Shown in pieces: positions 50,328 through 57,977 of a DNA stretch of 64,000 nt. The notes below the pieces were generated by a model that saw nothing but the letters and a program-made list of their open reading frames with translations, ran no database searches and was not told the DNA's origin. Position 1 is the stretch's first letter. The number at the start of each line of letters is the position of its first letter. The stretch is from positions 1 to 64,000 of the forward strand of contig NZ_AXVK01000030.1 of assembly GCF_000482485.1 (NCBI RefSeq), in the 5' to 3' direction. This DNA is from Paucisalibacillus globulus DSM 18846 (lineage in GTDB: Bacteria; Bacillota; Bacilli; Bacillales; Amphibacillaceae). Made by a program: the position numbers and the translations under genes.

Positions 50328-50783
50328 TTACAATAATTCCCTATTCTTTTTATAGGAACGTTTTAAAGAAATGAAGCTTGTAAAAAACCATAATACTCCA
50401 ACAACTAGTAATAACCCAATAAAATCTATCCATTCTGTATTGTTAGCTGGGAATCCAACAATAAGTAGATATAATAACGCGTAAATTACTACAATTCCAC
50501 CTATTTTGTTCAAAATACGTTTTATCTCTTTTTTATATGCTGTTTCTGTAGCAATATCTGTATATTCGATACCAGATAATATATACCTTCCCATTACATA
50601 AAAAAGAAAAATAGCTATTGGGATTAGTAATGCTAATCCCGTATTCATTGGATAGAACTGATTACAGATTACCATTACAACTAATGAAAGCAAAAGAAGG
50701 ATTGCCCCTTCCGATAGAAAATACAACATTCTTTTTTCCTTATATTCGTCACTAGGTATAAAGAAAGCAAGCCATGATTTCAT
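50328..50783 (-). CDS. Membrane protein paired with an HTH regulator
   Basis: The 151-residue protein has four to five membrane helices (GAILLLLSLVVMVICNQFY, GLALLIPIAIFLFYVMGRYI, IGGIVVIYALLYLLIVGF, FIGLLLVVGVLWFFTSFI). It resembles the DUF3278/DUF2178-type proteins that often follow a Cro/CI-like regulator gene. It overlaps that gene by four bases (ATGA). The function is unknown. Confidence 0.7.
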   Translation of the reverse strand: MKSWLAFFIPSDEYKEKRMLYFLSEGAILLLLSLVVMVICNQFYPMNTGLALLIPIAIFLFYVMGRYILSGIEYTDIATETAYKKEIKRILNKIGGIVVIYALLYLLIVGFPANNTEWIDFIGLLLVVGVLWFFTSFISLKRSYKKNRELL

Positions 50784-50980
50784 TTATTCTCTACCTCCCA
50801 AAATAGTTCATCTAACGTTTTATTTAATTCCTTCGCTATGGCAATACAAAGTTGAAGACTTGGATTATATTCGCCTTTCTCAATGAGTCCAATTGTTTGC
50901 CTAGTCGCTGCTACCCTCGTTGCTAATTGCTCCTGTGTCAGCGACAGGCTCACCCTTGCTAATTTCACATTATTTTTCAT
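50780..50980 (-). CDS. Xre-type helix-turn-helix regulator (YozG-like)
   Basis: The 66-residue protein is a single HTH domain: NNVKLARVSLSLTQEQLATRVAATRQTIGLIEKGEYNPSLQLCIAIAKELNKTLDELFW. Small Cro/CI proteins of this kind control the membrane gene they are joined to. ATG 50980 follows GTAGGTGGATAT; the upstream frame reaching 51001 lacks a site. An 11-bp inverted repeat at 51018-51056 lies just before it. Confidence 0.85.
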   Translation of the reverse strand: MKNNVKLARVSLSLTQEQLATRVAATRQTIGLIEKGEYNPSLQLCIAIAKELNKTLDELFWEVENK

Positions 50981-51017
50981 ATATCCACCTACAATATGCA
51001 AGATATTTATTACTTTA

Positions 51018-51056
51018 TGTAATATATATATGTCATTATGTTAATTATATATTACA
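51018..51056. promoter_or_regulatory. Inverted repeat upstream of the Xre gene
   Basis: TGTAATATATA (51018-51028) and TATATATTACA (51046-51056) are perfect 11-bp arms with a 17-bp spacer, 38-76 bp upstream of the HTH gene start. It could be its own operator. Confidence 0.55.
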
Positions 51057-51197
51057 TTGTGTATATAAAGCTGTCAATAGAAATGATGAAAATTTAAAAA
51101 ATACAGGCATTCAAGTAACGCTCTGTTAACTGGCTAATTTATTAATTAGATGGCAATACTGAATGGAATAAACTAACCGAATGGAGATGGATTATTA

Positions 51198-51758
51198 ATG
51201 GATAAATGGGAAGTTTATGATGAAGTAAGACGACTTCAAATGGAATTAGTAAAAGTTGATATAGAAGGCTGGTATAATAACGAGTTTCTCACATGGCAAT
51301 GGTGGATCTTGCTAATTTTACTCATAGGTCCATGGATTGTATTTCTATTGTTATATGATCGGAATAAGATCGTTTCTACCATGTTAGTTGGAATGATTGT
51401 AGCTCTTATTACTCTTACTTTTGATGTCTTAGGAAGTGATATGAATTTTTGGGGTTATCCCATAGAACTGATAAGCCAGGGACCTGGGGCGTTACCCTTT
51501 GATTTGGGTATTGTAACGGTTACTTATATGATGATGTATCAACAACTTACCAAATGGAAACGGTACATTTCCGGTTTAATTATTATGACACTATTTTTTG
51601 CTATTATCGGAGAGGGATTATCCGAACTGTTAAATTTATATAGAAGGATTGAGTGGAGAACAATTTATTCAATTATATATTATTTAATGGTTGGGATTGG
51701 AGTTAAATGGTTTGTGGATAGGCTTGTAGGGATAGAGAAAGAATCAAAAAGTAGTTAG
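51198..51758 (+). CDS. Hypothetical membrane protein (CBO0543-like)
   Basis: The 186-residue protein has an N-terminal soluble helix (KWEVYDEVRRLQMELVKVDIEGW), then five membrane helices (WQWWILLILLIGPWIVFLLLY and so on). The pattern YDRNKIVSTMLVGMIVALITLTFDVLGSDMNFWGYPIELI with a conserved aromatic/Asp stretch resembles the CBO0543 family, which has no known function. ATG 51198 follows GGAGATGGATTATTA. Confidence 0.75.
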   Translation: MDKWEVYDEVRRLQMELVKVDIEGWYNNEFLTWQWWILLILLIGPWIVFLLLYDRNKIVSTMLVGMIVALITLTFDVLGSDMNFWGYPIELISQGPGALPFDLGIVTVTYMMMYQQLTKWKRYISGLIIMTLFFAIIGEGLSELLNLYRRIEWRTIYSIIYYLMVGIGVKWFVDRLVGIEKESKSS

Positions 51759-51796
51759 ATGTTAGGTATAATCACAAACTAAAAATTCAATTGCAT

Positions 51797-51830
51797 GAAA
51801 AGCGAACAGATACCTTACCTGTTCGCTTTA
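51797..51830. terminator. Bidirectional terminator
   Basis: AAAGCGAACAG and CTGTTCGCTTT form a perfect 11-bp stem with a 9-nt loop between two convergent genes. A/T runs on both sides could support termination either way. Confidence 0.75.
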
Positions 51831-51841
51831 CTAGTTTTAGT

Positions 51842-52492
51842 TCAATTTACACTTTTTAGTGCTTCTTCAACTGAAATCTCACCAGACATCAAACCAATTG
51901 TCTTCTTATACGTCTTCTCTTCATCCAATGAAGCAACAACCGCTCTTGCCACATCTTCACGAGGAATGGACGTCTTGTCGAATTTTTCCTCTACTGCTAC
52001 TTTTCCTGTTCCTGGTTCATTCAATAAAAGCCCTGGCCCGAAGATTGTATAATTTAAGTTGCTTTCCACAAGCATACGGTCTGCATAATGTTTTGCAACC
52101 ATATATGGCTTGATTGGGCTATCTTTCCATGATTCACGATCATATGCTTTGAATGCACTTACCATCACATAACGGTTTGCCCCAACTTTTTCCGCTGCTT
52201 CCATTGATTTCACAGCACCATCTAAATCAACTAGTAATGTTTTGTCTGGGCCTGTTTTTCCACCAGATCCAGCGGTGAAGATTACTGTATCAGTACCTTT
52301 CATTGCCTCAGCAAGATCATCCACACTACCCTCTAAATTGGCAACTACCGCATTTATACCAGACTGTTGAAGTTGTTCTGCTTGCTCTTTACTACGTACC
52401 ATCGCAGTTAATTCATGTATATCACTTTCTTGAAGAAGTTTTGCAATATGTTTACCAACCTGACCGTTTGAACCGATTAAGAATACTTTCAT
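51842..52492 (-). CDS. NAD(P)-binding oxidoreductase (YhfK-like SDR)
   Basis: The 216-residue protein is an extended/atypical SDR with one Rossmann domain: MKVFLIGSNGQVGKHIAKLLQ (G-x-x-G-x-x-G), TVIFTAGSGGKTG, and YMVAKHYADRMLVESNLNYTIFGPGLLL (Y-x-x-x-K). Length and pattern match B. subtilis YhfK and related NmrA-like or flavin-reductase-like proteins. The substrate is unknown. ATG 52492 follows AAGGGAGAAATCAAA. Confidence 0.85.
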   Translation of the reverse strand: MKVFLIGSNGQVGKHIAKLLQESDIHELTAMVRSKEQAEQLQQSGINAVVANLEGSVDDLAEAMKGTDTVIFTAGSGGKTGPDKTLLVDLDGAVKSMEAAEKVGANRYVMVSAFKAYDRESWKDSPIKPYMVAKHYADRMLVESNLNYTIFGPGLLLNEPGTGKVAVEEKFDKTSIPREDVARAVVASLDEEKTYKKTIGLMSGEISVEEALKSVN

Positions 52493-52595
52493 TTTGATTT
52501 CTCCCTTCTAGGTTAATACCTACATTGTTTCAAATCGGGAAGTAATTTTCAAAGATGTTGCTTAAAAATTAGAGTTGTTGGATTGATAATCAGAA

Positions 52596-52628
52596 GAAGC
52601 ATGTGAACCTATGTGATTCACATGCTTC
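52596..52628 (-). terminator. Terminator of the HMA gene
   Basis: GAAGCATGTGAA and TTCACATGCTTC form a perfect 12-bp stem with a 9-nt loop just after the HMA stop, followed on the minus strand by TTCTG. Confidence 0.8.
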
Positions 52629-52651
52629 TCAAATTAAGGAGAATTGAAAAC

Positions 52652-52861
52652 TTATGCAATTACTTGATAACCCAGTTTCTCAATTGTATCTTTTAGCTCA
52701 TCTGCAGTTACTAGCTCCTCGTTAAAAGTAGTTTTCACCTTGCTAGAGTTAAACATTACTTTTGCTTCATCTACACCATCCATTTTGCTTAATTTAGTTT
52801 CGATTTTTTTAATACAAGATGGACATGTAAGTGGTTCTAATTGGAATTTTTTAGTTGCCAT
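52652..52861 (-). CDS. HMA-domain metallochaperone
   Basis: The 69-residue protein is a single heavy-metal-associated domain: FQLEPLTCPSCIKKIETKLSKMDGVDEAKVMFNSSKVKTTFNE with the TCPSC metal site (Cys12, Cys15). It is CopZ-like in size but the nearby P-type ATPase has no HMA domain of its own, so this protein may deliver the metal to it. It has its own promoter with a 16-bp dyad (52921-52936), shared in type with the Dps and ATPase genes. ATG 52861 follows AAAGGAGAGATGCCAT. Confidence 0.88.
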   Translation of the reverse strand: MATKKFQLEPLTCPSCIKKIETKLSKMDGVDEAKVMFNSSKVKTTFNEELVTADELKDTIEKLGYQVIA

Positions 52862-52882
52862 ATGGCATCTCTCCTTTGTTTT

Positions 52883-52936
52883 ATTATACTTTTATTCTAA
52901 TATGCTTTTCTGTTTCATTCCTTGACCTAGGTCAAG
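52883..52936 (-). promoter_or_regulatory. HMA promoter with FNR-like dyad at -41.5
   Basis: CTTGACCTAGGTCAAG (52921-52936) is a perfect palindrome. Exactly 21 nt downstream on the minus strand lies TAGAAT (52894-52899), which as -10 would put the start near 52887 and the dyad centre at -41.5, the class-II position of CRP/FNR activators. A second TATAAT (52883-52888) is an alternative. Confidence 0.75.
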
Positions 52937-52946
52937 TTTTTACTAC

Positions 52947-53441
52947 TTAATCTTCTTCCCCATCCAAGCTATCTTTGCCAAGGTATGCTTGTAGCATCCA
53001 AATAGTTTGATCTAGAGAATGTTTATAACCAATTAACATATCCTCCGTTACAGAATCAACCTCTTCGTTTGCTAGAGTGATAGATTTAATGGTGACATCG
53101 CGAATCGTACGGTAATCATTCACTAGATTTTCAACCATTTTTTCTGCCGGGATTTTATTATAGTATGGTTCTTCAGTGATAAAGGAATGCTCTAGGTATT
53201 CAGCCAAAGTAGAATATGGCTTCTCCCCTCTTGCTATTAAACGCTCTGCGAATTCATCGAAATATTGGTTTGCTTCGTTATATAATGCTTCAAACTTTTC
53301 ATGAAGGGTAAAGAAGTGTGGCCCTTGTACATACCAATGATACTGATGAAGTTTCACATGTAAGACTCCTAGATTTGCAACGATGTGGTTCACCATAAAT
53401 TCAGTTGTAGCATATTGTGCTTGAGTATGTGTTGCTGTCAT
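52947..53441 (-). CDS. Dps-family ferritin-like protein
   Basis: The 164-residue protein is a Dps/ferritin-like four-helix bundle: NHIVANLGVLHVKLHQYHWYVQGPHFFTLHEKFEALYNEANQYFDEFAERLIARGEKPYSTLAEYLE carries the ferroxidase ligands shared between subunits (His and Asp/Glu in H-x12-D/E patterns). It stores iron and shields DNA from oxidative damage. It has its own promoter with the dyad at 53500-53515. ATG 53441 follows AGGGAGAGATTTAT; the upstream frame to 53486 overlaps the promoter. Confidence 0.92.
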   Translation of the reverse strand: MTATHTQAQYATTEFMVNHIVANLGVLHVKLHQYHWYVQGPHFFTLHEKFEALYNEANQYFDEFAERLIARGEKPYSTLAEYLEHSFITEEPYYNKIPAEKMVENLVNDYRTIRDVTIKSITLANEEVDSVTEDMLIGYKHSLDQTIWMLQAYLGKDSLDGEED

Positions 53442-53472
53442 ATAAATCTCTCCCTTTTCTTTTGATAGTTTT

Positions 53473-53515
53473 ACTATAATAAACATGTACCCTAAATTCC
53501 TTGATCTTAATCAAG
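53473..53515 (-). promoter_or_regulatory. Dps promoter with FNR-like dyad at -41.5
   Basis: CTTGATCTTAATCAAG (53500-53515) lies exactly 21 nt upstream of TATAGT (53473-53478) on the minus strand, the same geometry as in the HMA and ATPase promoters. Confidence 0.78.
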
Positions 53516-53552
53516 CTTGTCTAGGATAATCTCTACAGACCTACACAATGGA

Positions 53553-55451
53553 TTAAACGGTTTTTACTATTAAGCTCATTTCTGCTTCCATATTTTTATG
53601 GTTAAATCTTATAAGTCTCATCGCATTTAAAATTACTAGAAGGACACTTGCTTCATGGATAAACATACCCGATGCAAGATGGACAGTACCGGCTAGCACC
53701 CCAGCTAATAGGATAAAAACAATCCCCACTGCTAAGAAGGTATTTTGCTTCATATTTCGAATCGTTGCTTTTGATAGTGAGTAAGCATGGGAGAATTGCA
53801 TTAATTTATCAGCCATCAGGACGACATCTGCCGTTTCCATGGAAATATCTGTCCCACCTTCGCCCATTGCGAGACCGATATCTGCTGTTGCAATAGCTGG
53901 AGCATCATTGATTCCATCTCCTGCCATAGCGACTACTCGGCCCTCAGCCTTCAGCCGCTTTACAAACTCTACTTTATTTTCTGGCAAAAGTTCTGCATGG
54001 AATTCATCAATACCTAGTTGGTTTGCAACTAGCTCGGCAGTGTGTTTATTATCACCCGTTAACATAACAATTTTCTTAATACCATTCTTCCTCATTTCGG
54101 CAAGTGCTCTTGAAGCGTCCTCTCGGATTTGGTCTGCAATCGAGAAGATACCTGCAATTTCCCCATCTATACTTGCAAAAATAGCCGTGTTTCCTGCTTT
54201 TTCCCTTTCAACTGCGTATGTGTTGACTTCATCTGAGATGTTGACTTTTTCTGCTTTCATCAGTTTTCGATTACCGATGGCTAGTATTTTCCCTGCTAAT
54301 GTAACCCGGATACCGTTACCTTTAATGACTTTACTATCTTCTGGTTCCATATCTAGATTTAGGCTTCTCGCTTGTGCTTCTTTTACTATGGTTTGCCCTA
54401 AGTGGTGTTCTGAGATTGTTTCCGCTTGAGCTACCAGCTGTAAAAGTTCTTCTTCAGACTGGTTATTGAAAACTTTAATATCTGTTACTTCTGGTTTTCC
54501 TTTTGTTAACGTTCCAGTCTTATCGAAAACTAATGAGTCTACTTTAGAGAACTTATCCATCACTTCTCCACCTTTAACAAGAACCCCATGTCTTGCACCA
54601 TTTCCAATTCCAGCTACATTGGAAACTGGAGCACCAATGACTAATGCACCTGGACAAGCGACAACTAGGAAGGTAATTGCTAAATGAAGATCTCTTGTTA
54701 GGATGAAAACGAGTACCGATACTATAACAACTGCTGGTGTGTAGTAATTCGCAAATTTGTTTAAGAATTTTTCCGTTTTAGATTTAGACTCTTGTGCTTC
54801 CTCAACTAGCTCAATTATTTTAGCAAACGTTGTATCGTCTCCAACTTTTTCAGCTATAATTTCAATATAACCATTATCTACAATTGTTCCACTAAAGACT
54901 TTATCGTCTAGCTTTTTCATTGCAGGTACAGATTCTCCAGTAACAGCTGCTTCGTTAAGTGAAGCATTCCCGGTAATGATTTTTCCGTCTATTGGAACCT
55001 TCCCACCAGAACGGATAATGACACGATCACCAACTTCCACATCGTCAATTGAGATAGTTTCTGTTTGACCATTACGGATTACAATAGCTTCTTGTGGTGC
55101 CATTTCGGTTAACTCTTTTAGTGAAGATCGAGTTTTTTCCAAGGTGCGTGCTTCTAGATAATCCCCGAAAAGAAATAAAAAGGTTACCACAGCTGACTCC
55201 ACATATTCCCCAATAATCAATGCACCAATAACAGCAATGGTTACAAGCAATTCTATACTGAATGCTTTCATTCGTATTGCCTGATAAGCTTTGATGAAGA
55301 TTGGAATTCCCGCAATTATCGTTGTTATGATTAAGATTGCTTGCCTAATATCTAAATAGCCCATGAGATTAACGATAAATGCTAGAATCAATAATCCCCC
55401 TGATATGAATGTAATTGGCTTTTTCCTTTTATTTATCCAACGAATAAACAT
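53553..55451 (-). CDS. P1B-type heavy-metal ATPase with CPG membrane motif
   Basis: The 632-residue protein has eight membrane helices and the P-type ATPase core: TGES actuator loop, DKTGTLTKG phosphorylation site, HP-like SEHHLGQTIV, GDGINDAPAIATADIGLAMG hinge. The metal-site helix reads VACPGALVIGAPVSN, with CPG where copper or zinc/cadmium pumps have CPC, so the metal is uncertain. The N-terminus starts directly at helix 1 without an HMA domain; a separate HMA protein is encoded nearby under the same kind of promoter. Co-control with Dps suggests iron or another redox metal, as inference. ATG 55451 follows GGAGTTGGTGGT. Confidence 0.9.
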   Translation of the reverse strand: MFIRWINKRKKPITFISGGLLILAFIVNLMGYLDIRQAILIITTIIAGIPIFIKAYQAIRMKAFSIELLVTIAVIGALIIGEYVESAVVTFLFLFGDYLEARTLEKTRSSLKELTEMAPQEAIVIRNGQTETISIDDVEVGDRVIIRSGGKVPIDGKIITGNASLNEAAVTGESVPAMKKLDDKVFSGTIVDNGYIEIIAEKVGDDTTFAKIIELVEEAQESKSKTEKFLNKFANYYTPAVVIVSVLVFILTRDLHLAITFLVVACPGALVIGAPVSNVAGIGNGARHGVLVKGGEVMDKFSKVDSLVFDKTGTLTKGKPEVTDIKVFNNQSEEELLQLVAQAETISEHHLGQTIVKEAQARSLNLDMEPEDSKVIKGNGIRVTLAGKILAIGNRKLMKAEKVNISDEVNTYAVEREKAGNTAIFASIDGEIAGIFSIADQIREDASRALAEMRKNGIKKIVMLTGDNKHTAELVANQLGIDEFHAELLPENKVEFVKRLKAEGRVVAMAGDGINDAPAIATADIGLAMGEGGTDISMETADVVLMADKLMQFSHAYSLSKATIRNMKQNTFLAVGIVFILLAGVLAGTVHLASGMFIHEASVLLVILNAMRLIRFNHKNMEAEMSLIVKTV

Positions 55452-55512
55452 ACCACCAACTCCTTCTTTCGATTTACTTAGATCTGCAAAACGATATAAC
55501 CCTTATAGCTTA

Positions 55513-55555
55513 ATCATAAAGCAAAATCACAAGAATAAACTTGACCTAGATCAAG
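55513..55555 (-). promoter_or_regulatory. P-type ATPase promoter with FNR-like dyad at -41.5
   Basis: CTTGACCTAGATCAAG (55540-55555, plus strand) lies exactly 21 nt upstream of TATGAT (55513-55518) on the minus strand. Third member of the same promoter family. Confidence 0.78.
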
Positions 55556-55560
55556 TTTCT

Positions 55561-55600
55561 GGTGCCTGTCACTCCCCGAATTTTGTTTGAATTTGTCGAA
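55561..55600 (+). repeat. GGTGCCTGTCAC repeat, copy 2
   Basis: GGTGCCTGTCACTCCCCGAA followed by TTTGTCGAA: a single arm of the repeat at 48179, lying in the intergenic region between the ATPase promoter and the PadR gene. Confidence 0.75.
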
Positions 55601-55613
55601 CGAAAAAATTACT

Positions 55614-55700
55614 CTTGCATTACAAGGTAAAGCATGTTACCTTTACAATATATCTTGCATTGCAAGGTATTCCTTTTAAACATAACCCTTGTAATACAAG
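55614..55700 (+). promoter_or_regulatory. Three PadR-type operator copies
   Basis: CTTGCATTACAAG (55614-55626), CTTGCATTGCAAG (55654-55666) and CTTGTAATACAAG (55688-55700) share the CTTG-N5-CAAG dyad, with surrounding ATAC/GGTA. They stand directly upstream of the PadR gene and are the likely autoregulatory sites. Confidence 0.75.
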
Positions 55701-55722
55701 ATACTGAAAGAGGTGAACGTAT

Positions 55723-56058
55723 TTGTCAACAACACAAATGCTGAAAGGTATTCTTAATGGCTGTATTTTAGCCATCATCAAAAACAAAGAAGTTTATGGC
55801 TATGAGCTCGCAGAAAAACTAGAAAGCTATGGATTTCAATCATTCAGCGAGGGTACCATCTACCCATTGTTAATGCGTATGCAAAAGGAAGAACTTGTTA
55901 CTTCGACATTAAAAAAGTCAACAGCAGGACCTCGAAGAAAGTATTACTCACTTACACCTAAAGGTGAGATTGAACTTAAAAAATTCAAAAAGCAATGGGA
56001 TTATTTACAAACCAATGTTAACAGGGTGTTAACAAATGAAGTGGAAAAACATTCATAA
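55723..56058 (+). CDS. PadR-family transcriptional regulator
   Basis: The 111-residue protein is a PadR winged helix: QMLKGILNGCILAIIKNKEVYGYELAEKLESYGFQSFSEGTIYPLLMRMQKEELVTSTLKKSTAGPRRKYYSLTPKGE, with the winged-helix start, recognition helix (EGTIYPLLMRM) and wing. It overlaps the following membrane gene, its probable target. TTG 55723 follows AAAGAGGTGAACGTA. Three CTTG-N5-CAAG sites precede it. Confidence 0.9.
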   Translation: MSTTQMLKGILNGCILAIIKNKEVYGYELAEKLESYGFQSFSEGTIYPLLMRMQKEELVTSTLKKSTAGPRRKYYSLTPKGEIELKKFKKQWDYLQTNVNRVLTNEVEKHS

Positions 56059-56071
56059 GGAGATGAAAAAG

Positions 56072-56824
56072 GTGCAAGTTGAACTTTCCCAAAAAAGTAA
56101 AAGTTTTTTAGAAAATCTACGAGTTTATCTTTTCTCTAGTGGAAAAAAGTCAGATGAAATTGAGGAAATTATTGAAGAGCTAGAGAGTCATTTAATTGAA
56201 GCAGAGCAACATGGAAAACCGATTGAGAAAATTATTGGGAAATCACCGAAAGCATACATGGAGATGGTTTCTAATGAAATGGCAATTGATTTCCGAACGT
56301 GGTTTCAATACATTGTAATCATTATTTTTGGCGCTTTCTCTTTTTCAATTTTTCAGGATATTTTAGCAGGAACATTATCTTATTCCATATTGGAAATTAT
56401 CGGGCATATAGCAATTACAGGGATTTTTACTTTCTTGATTTTCCTTGTTTTTAAGTATATTTCAAGCAATGATTTTTCAAATATGATTCAGGTGGTAATT
56501 TTATCTCTGATAGGATTGGTACCCGTTGGATTATTTTTCGGATTACATTTTCTTAATAAATCGGTTGAAACACCTATAATTGAATTTGGCCAGACTGGAT
56601 CACTAACCATTGCAGCAATTACATTACTTCTTATTATTGGAATTTCCCTATGGGCAAAAACAGGAATCCTTATTGCCATTGTAACGTTGTTAACATTACC
56701 TGAATACCTATTGGGGAAAACAACCCTAATTCAAGAAACTCAGCTAATACTAAGTACGATTATATCCTTTGGTGGAATTGGACTATACTTATTCATCTCA
56801 AGTATTTTGACTAAAGATAGATAA
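56072..56824 (+). CDS. PadR-linked HAAS-type membrane protein
   Basis: The product of about 250 residues begins with a helical HAAS/DUF1129-like domain (FLENLRVYLFSSGKKSDEIEEIIEELESHLIEAEQHGKPIEKIIGKSPKAYMEMVS), the sensor-like domain that in many Firmicutes genomes accompanies PadR regulators, followed by six membrane helices. GTG 56072 is nine bases after AAGGAG; ATG 56063 is too close and ATG 56036, inside the padR end, lacks a site. The pair probably senses a membrane-active compound. Confidence 0.75.
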   Translation: MQVELSQKSKSFLENLRVYLFSSGKKSDEIEEIIEELESHLIEAEQHGKPIEKIIGKSPKAYMEMVSNEMAIDFRTWFQYIVIIIFGAFSFSIFQDILAGTLSYSILEIIGHIAITGIFTFLIFLVFKYISSNDFSNMIQVVILSLIGLVPVGLFFGLHFLNKSVETPIIEFGQTGSLTIAAITLLLIIGISLWAKTGILIAIVTLLTLPEYLLGKTTLIQETQLILSTIISFGGIGLYLFISSILTKDR

Positions 56825-56848
56825 GGCTAAATCACCGTAATTTTATTT

Positions 56849-56894
56849 GCCACTTTCCTACTTCTATATTCGATTATATAGGAAGAAAAGTGGC
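56849..56894 (+). terminator. Terminator of the PadR operon
   Basis: GCCACTTT and AAAGTGGC with inner CTTC/GAAG pairs form a long imperfect stem 24 bp after the stop codon; the T-run is weak. Confidence 0.6.
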
Positions 56895-56907
56895 ATCTTA
56901 GAATATG

Positions 56908-56944
56908 GAAAAGTAGTCCAGTTCAAATGAACAGGACTACTCTC
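56908..56944 (-). terminator. Terminator of the PP2C operon
   Basis: AGTAGTCC-GTTC pairs with GAAC-GGACTACT around AAAT; on the minus strand it is followed by TTTTCC. It lies 18 bp after the small membrane gene stop. Confidence 0.75.
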
Positions 56945-56961
56945 TCATTGTGAATATCACT

Positions 56962-57141
56962 TTACTCTTTTCTAGATTTATTATCAATATATCTTTCAAC
57001 TACTACAATACCCAAAGAAACACCAAGCGCTACCGAAAATGCTGTAGGAACATCTAAGTCAGGTTTGAATAGGGCATTTACTATTAGATTGATGATGAAA
57101 AAAGATAAAAAGTATAGTAAAAATTTATAAAGCCACTTCAT
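56962..57141 (-). CDS. Small membrane protein (59 residues)
   Basis: A 59-residue frame starts at ATG 57141, whose bases overlap the stop codon of the PP2C gene (ATGA). It has two helices (FLLYFLSFFIINLIVNALF and AFSVALGVSLGIVVVE). It ends just before a strong minus-strand terminator. The stop-start overlap and terminator make it real with fair confidence. It may anchor or regulate the phosphatase. No family is recognised. Confidence 0.7.
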   Translation of the reverse strand: MKWLYKFLLYFLSFFIINLIVNALFKPDLDVPTAFSVALGVSLGIVVVERYIDNKSRKE

Positions 57142-57977
57142 GATTTTTTCCCACCTAATAATAAATCTGGATCATTACTTGGTATTGTTACATCCTTATC
57201 TATAGTCACATCCCAAGAAATAATTGTTGTACTATCTCTGACATTATTTTCTTTAATAGTACCCAGTAACGTCTTAACTCCATGACTAAGCTCATGGTTC
57301 ATCATTACATTGTAAACATCGATAGGGTTAGAAAATGGCTCATTTGGACACTCCACCAGTCCATCCGTCGTTAACAAGATACGGTTCAAACCATTTCTTA
57401 GCTCCCTAACACCGCTGCTATAGCAAGGCACCACTTGATCAAATGTGTTAACTTGTCCGACCCATTCAAAGAATTGCCGTTGATTTAACTGATATTGTCC
57501 AAGCTTGGCAAGCTCCGGATGAAACACATAAGAAATGCAGTCTCCTATCGAAAACCACCAAACATACTTGCCCATTCTTAATAAGATTAAACAAGCAGTC
57601 TCACCCTTAATTTTGCGACATTCTGAAAGAAACTTCTTTTCTTGAAACAGGTGTAATATAGTTTGTTGGATTTCTTTCAAGGCATGAGCACAGGTACAAG
57701 ATAATAGATTTTCAATTGTTTCTTTATATTTCATAAATTGACGTATTACTAATTCCGTACTCTCTGCGGAATTATGCGCATCCAAAATGACAGCAAACTC
57801 CCATTTCCGCTCCCTATCACCCCACACCAGACAACCATCTTCATTTTTAAATTGACCAGCAGTTGAATTACCACCAAAAAGCCCAATAGATATATGGTTT
57901 AAATGTTGAATGCTTATGTTGTCTACAAAGTTTTCTTGGCTTCCTACCCAAGAGAATTCACTATTAGCATTTTCCAT
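57138..57977 (-). CDS. PP2C-family serine/threonine phosphatase-like protein
   Basis: The 279-residue protein shows the PP2C layout: FAVILDAHNSAESTELVIRQF (D-A-H in place of D-G-H/G), WFSIGDCISYVFHPELAKLG (G-D-S-R-like motif), ILLTTDGLVECP (D-G-L) and a final DSTTIISWDV (D-N-x-T-like). The first Gly of DG is Ala, but the metal-binding Asp residues of the family seem present. It should dephosphorylate proteins on Ser/Thr. The start overlaps a HIT-family gene and the end overlaps a small membrane gene, so the three are coupled. Confidence 0.75.
   Translation of the reverse strand: MENANSEFSWVGSQENFVDNISIQHLNHISIGLFGGNSTAGQFKNEDGCLVWGDRERKWEFAVILDAHNSAESTELVIRQFMKYKETIENLLSCTCAHALKEIQQTILHLFQEKKFLSECRKIKGETACLILLRMGKYVWWFSIGDCISYVFHPELAKLGQYQLNQRQFFEWVGQVNTFDQVVPCYSSGVRELRNGLNRILLTTDGLVECPNEPFSNPIDVYNVMMNHELSHGVKTLLGTIKENNVRDSTTIISWDVTIDKDVTIPSNDPDLLLGGKKS

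Noticed and set aside
53839-54429. Long open frame antisense to the P-type ATPase
   Set aside because: It is the mirror of a strongly conserved gene, Ser/Ile/Phe-rich by reverse codon bias, with no ribosome site or domain.
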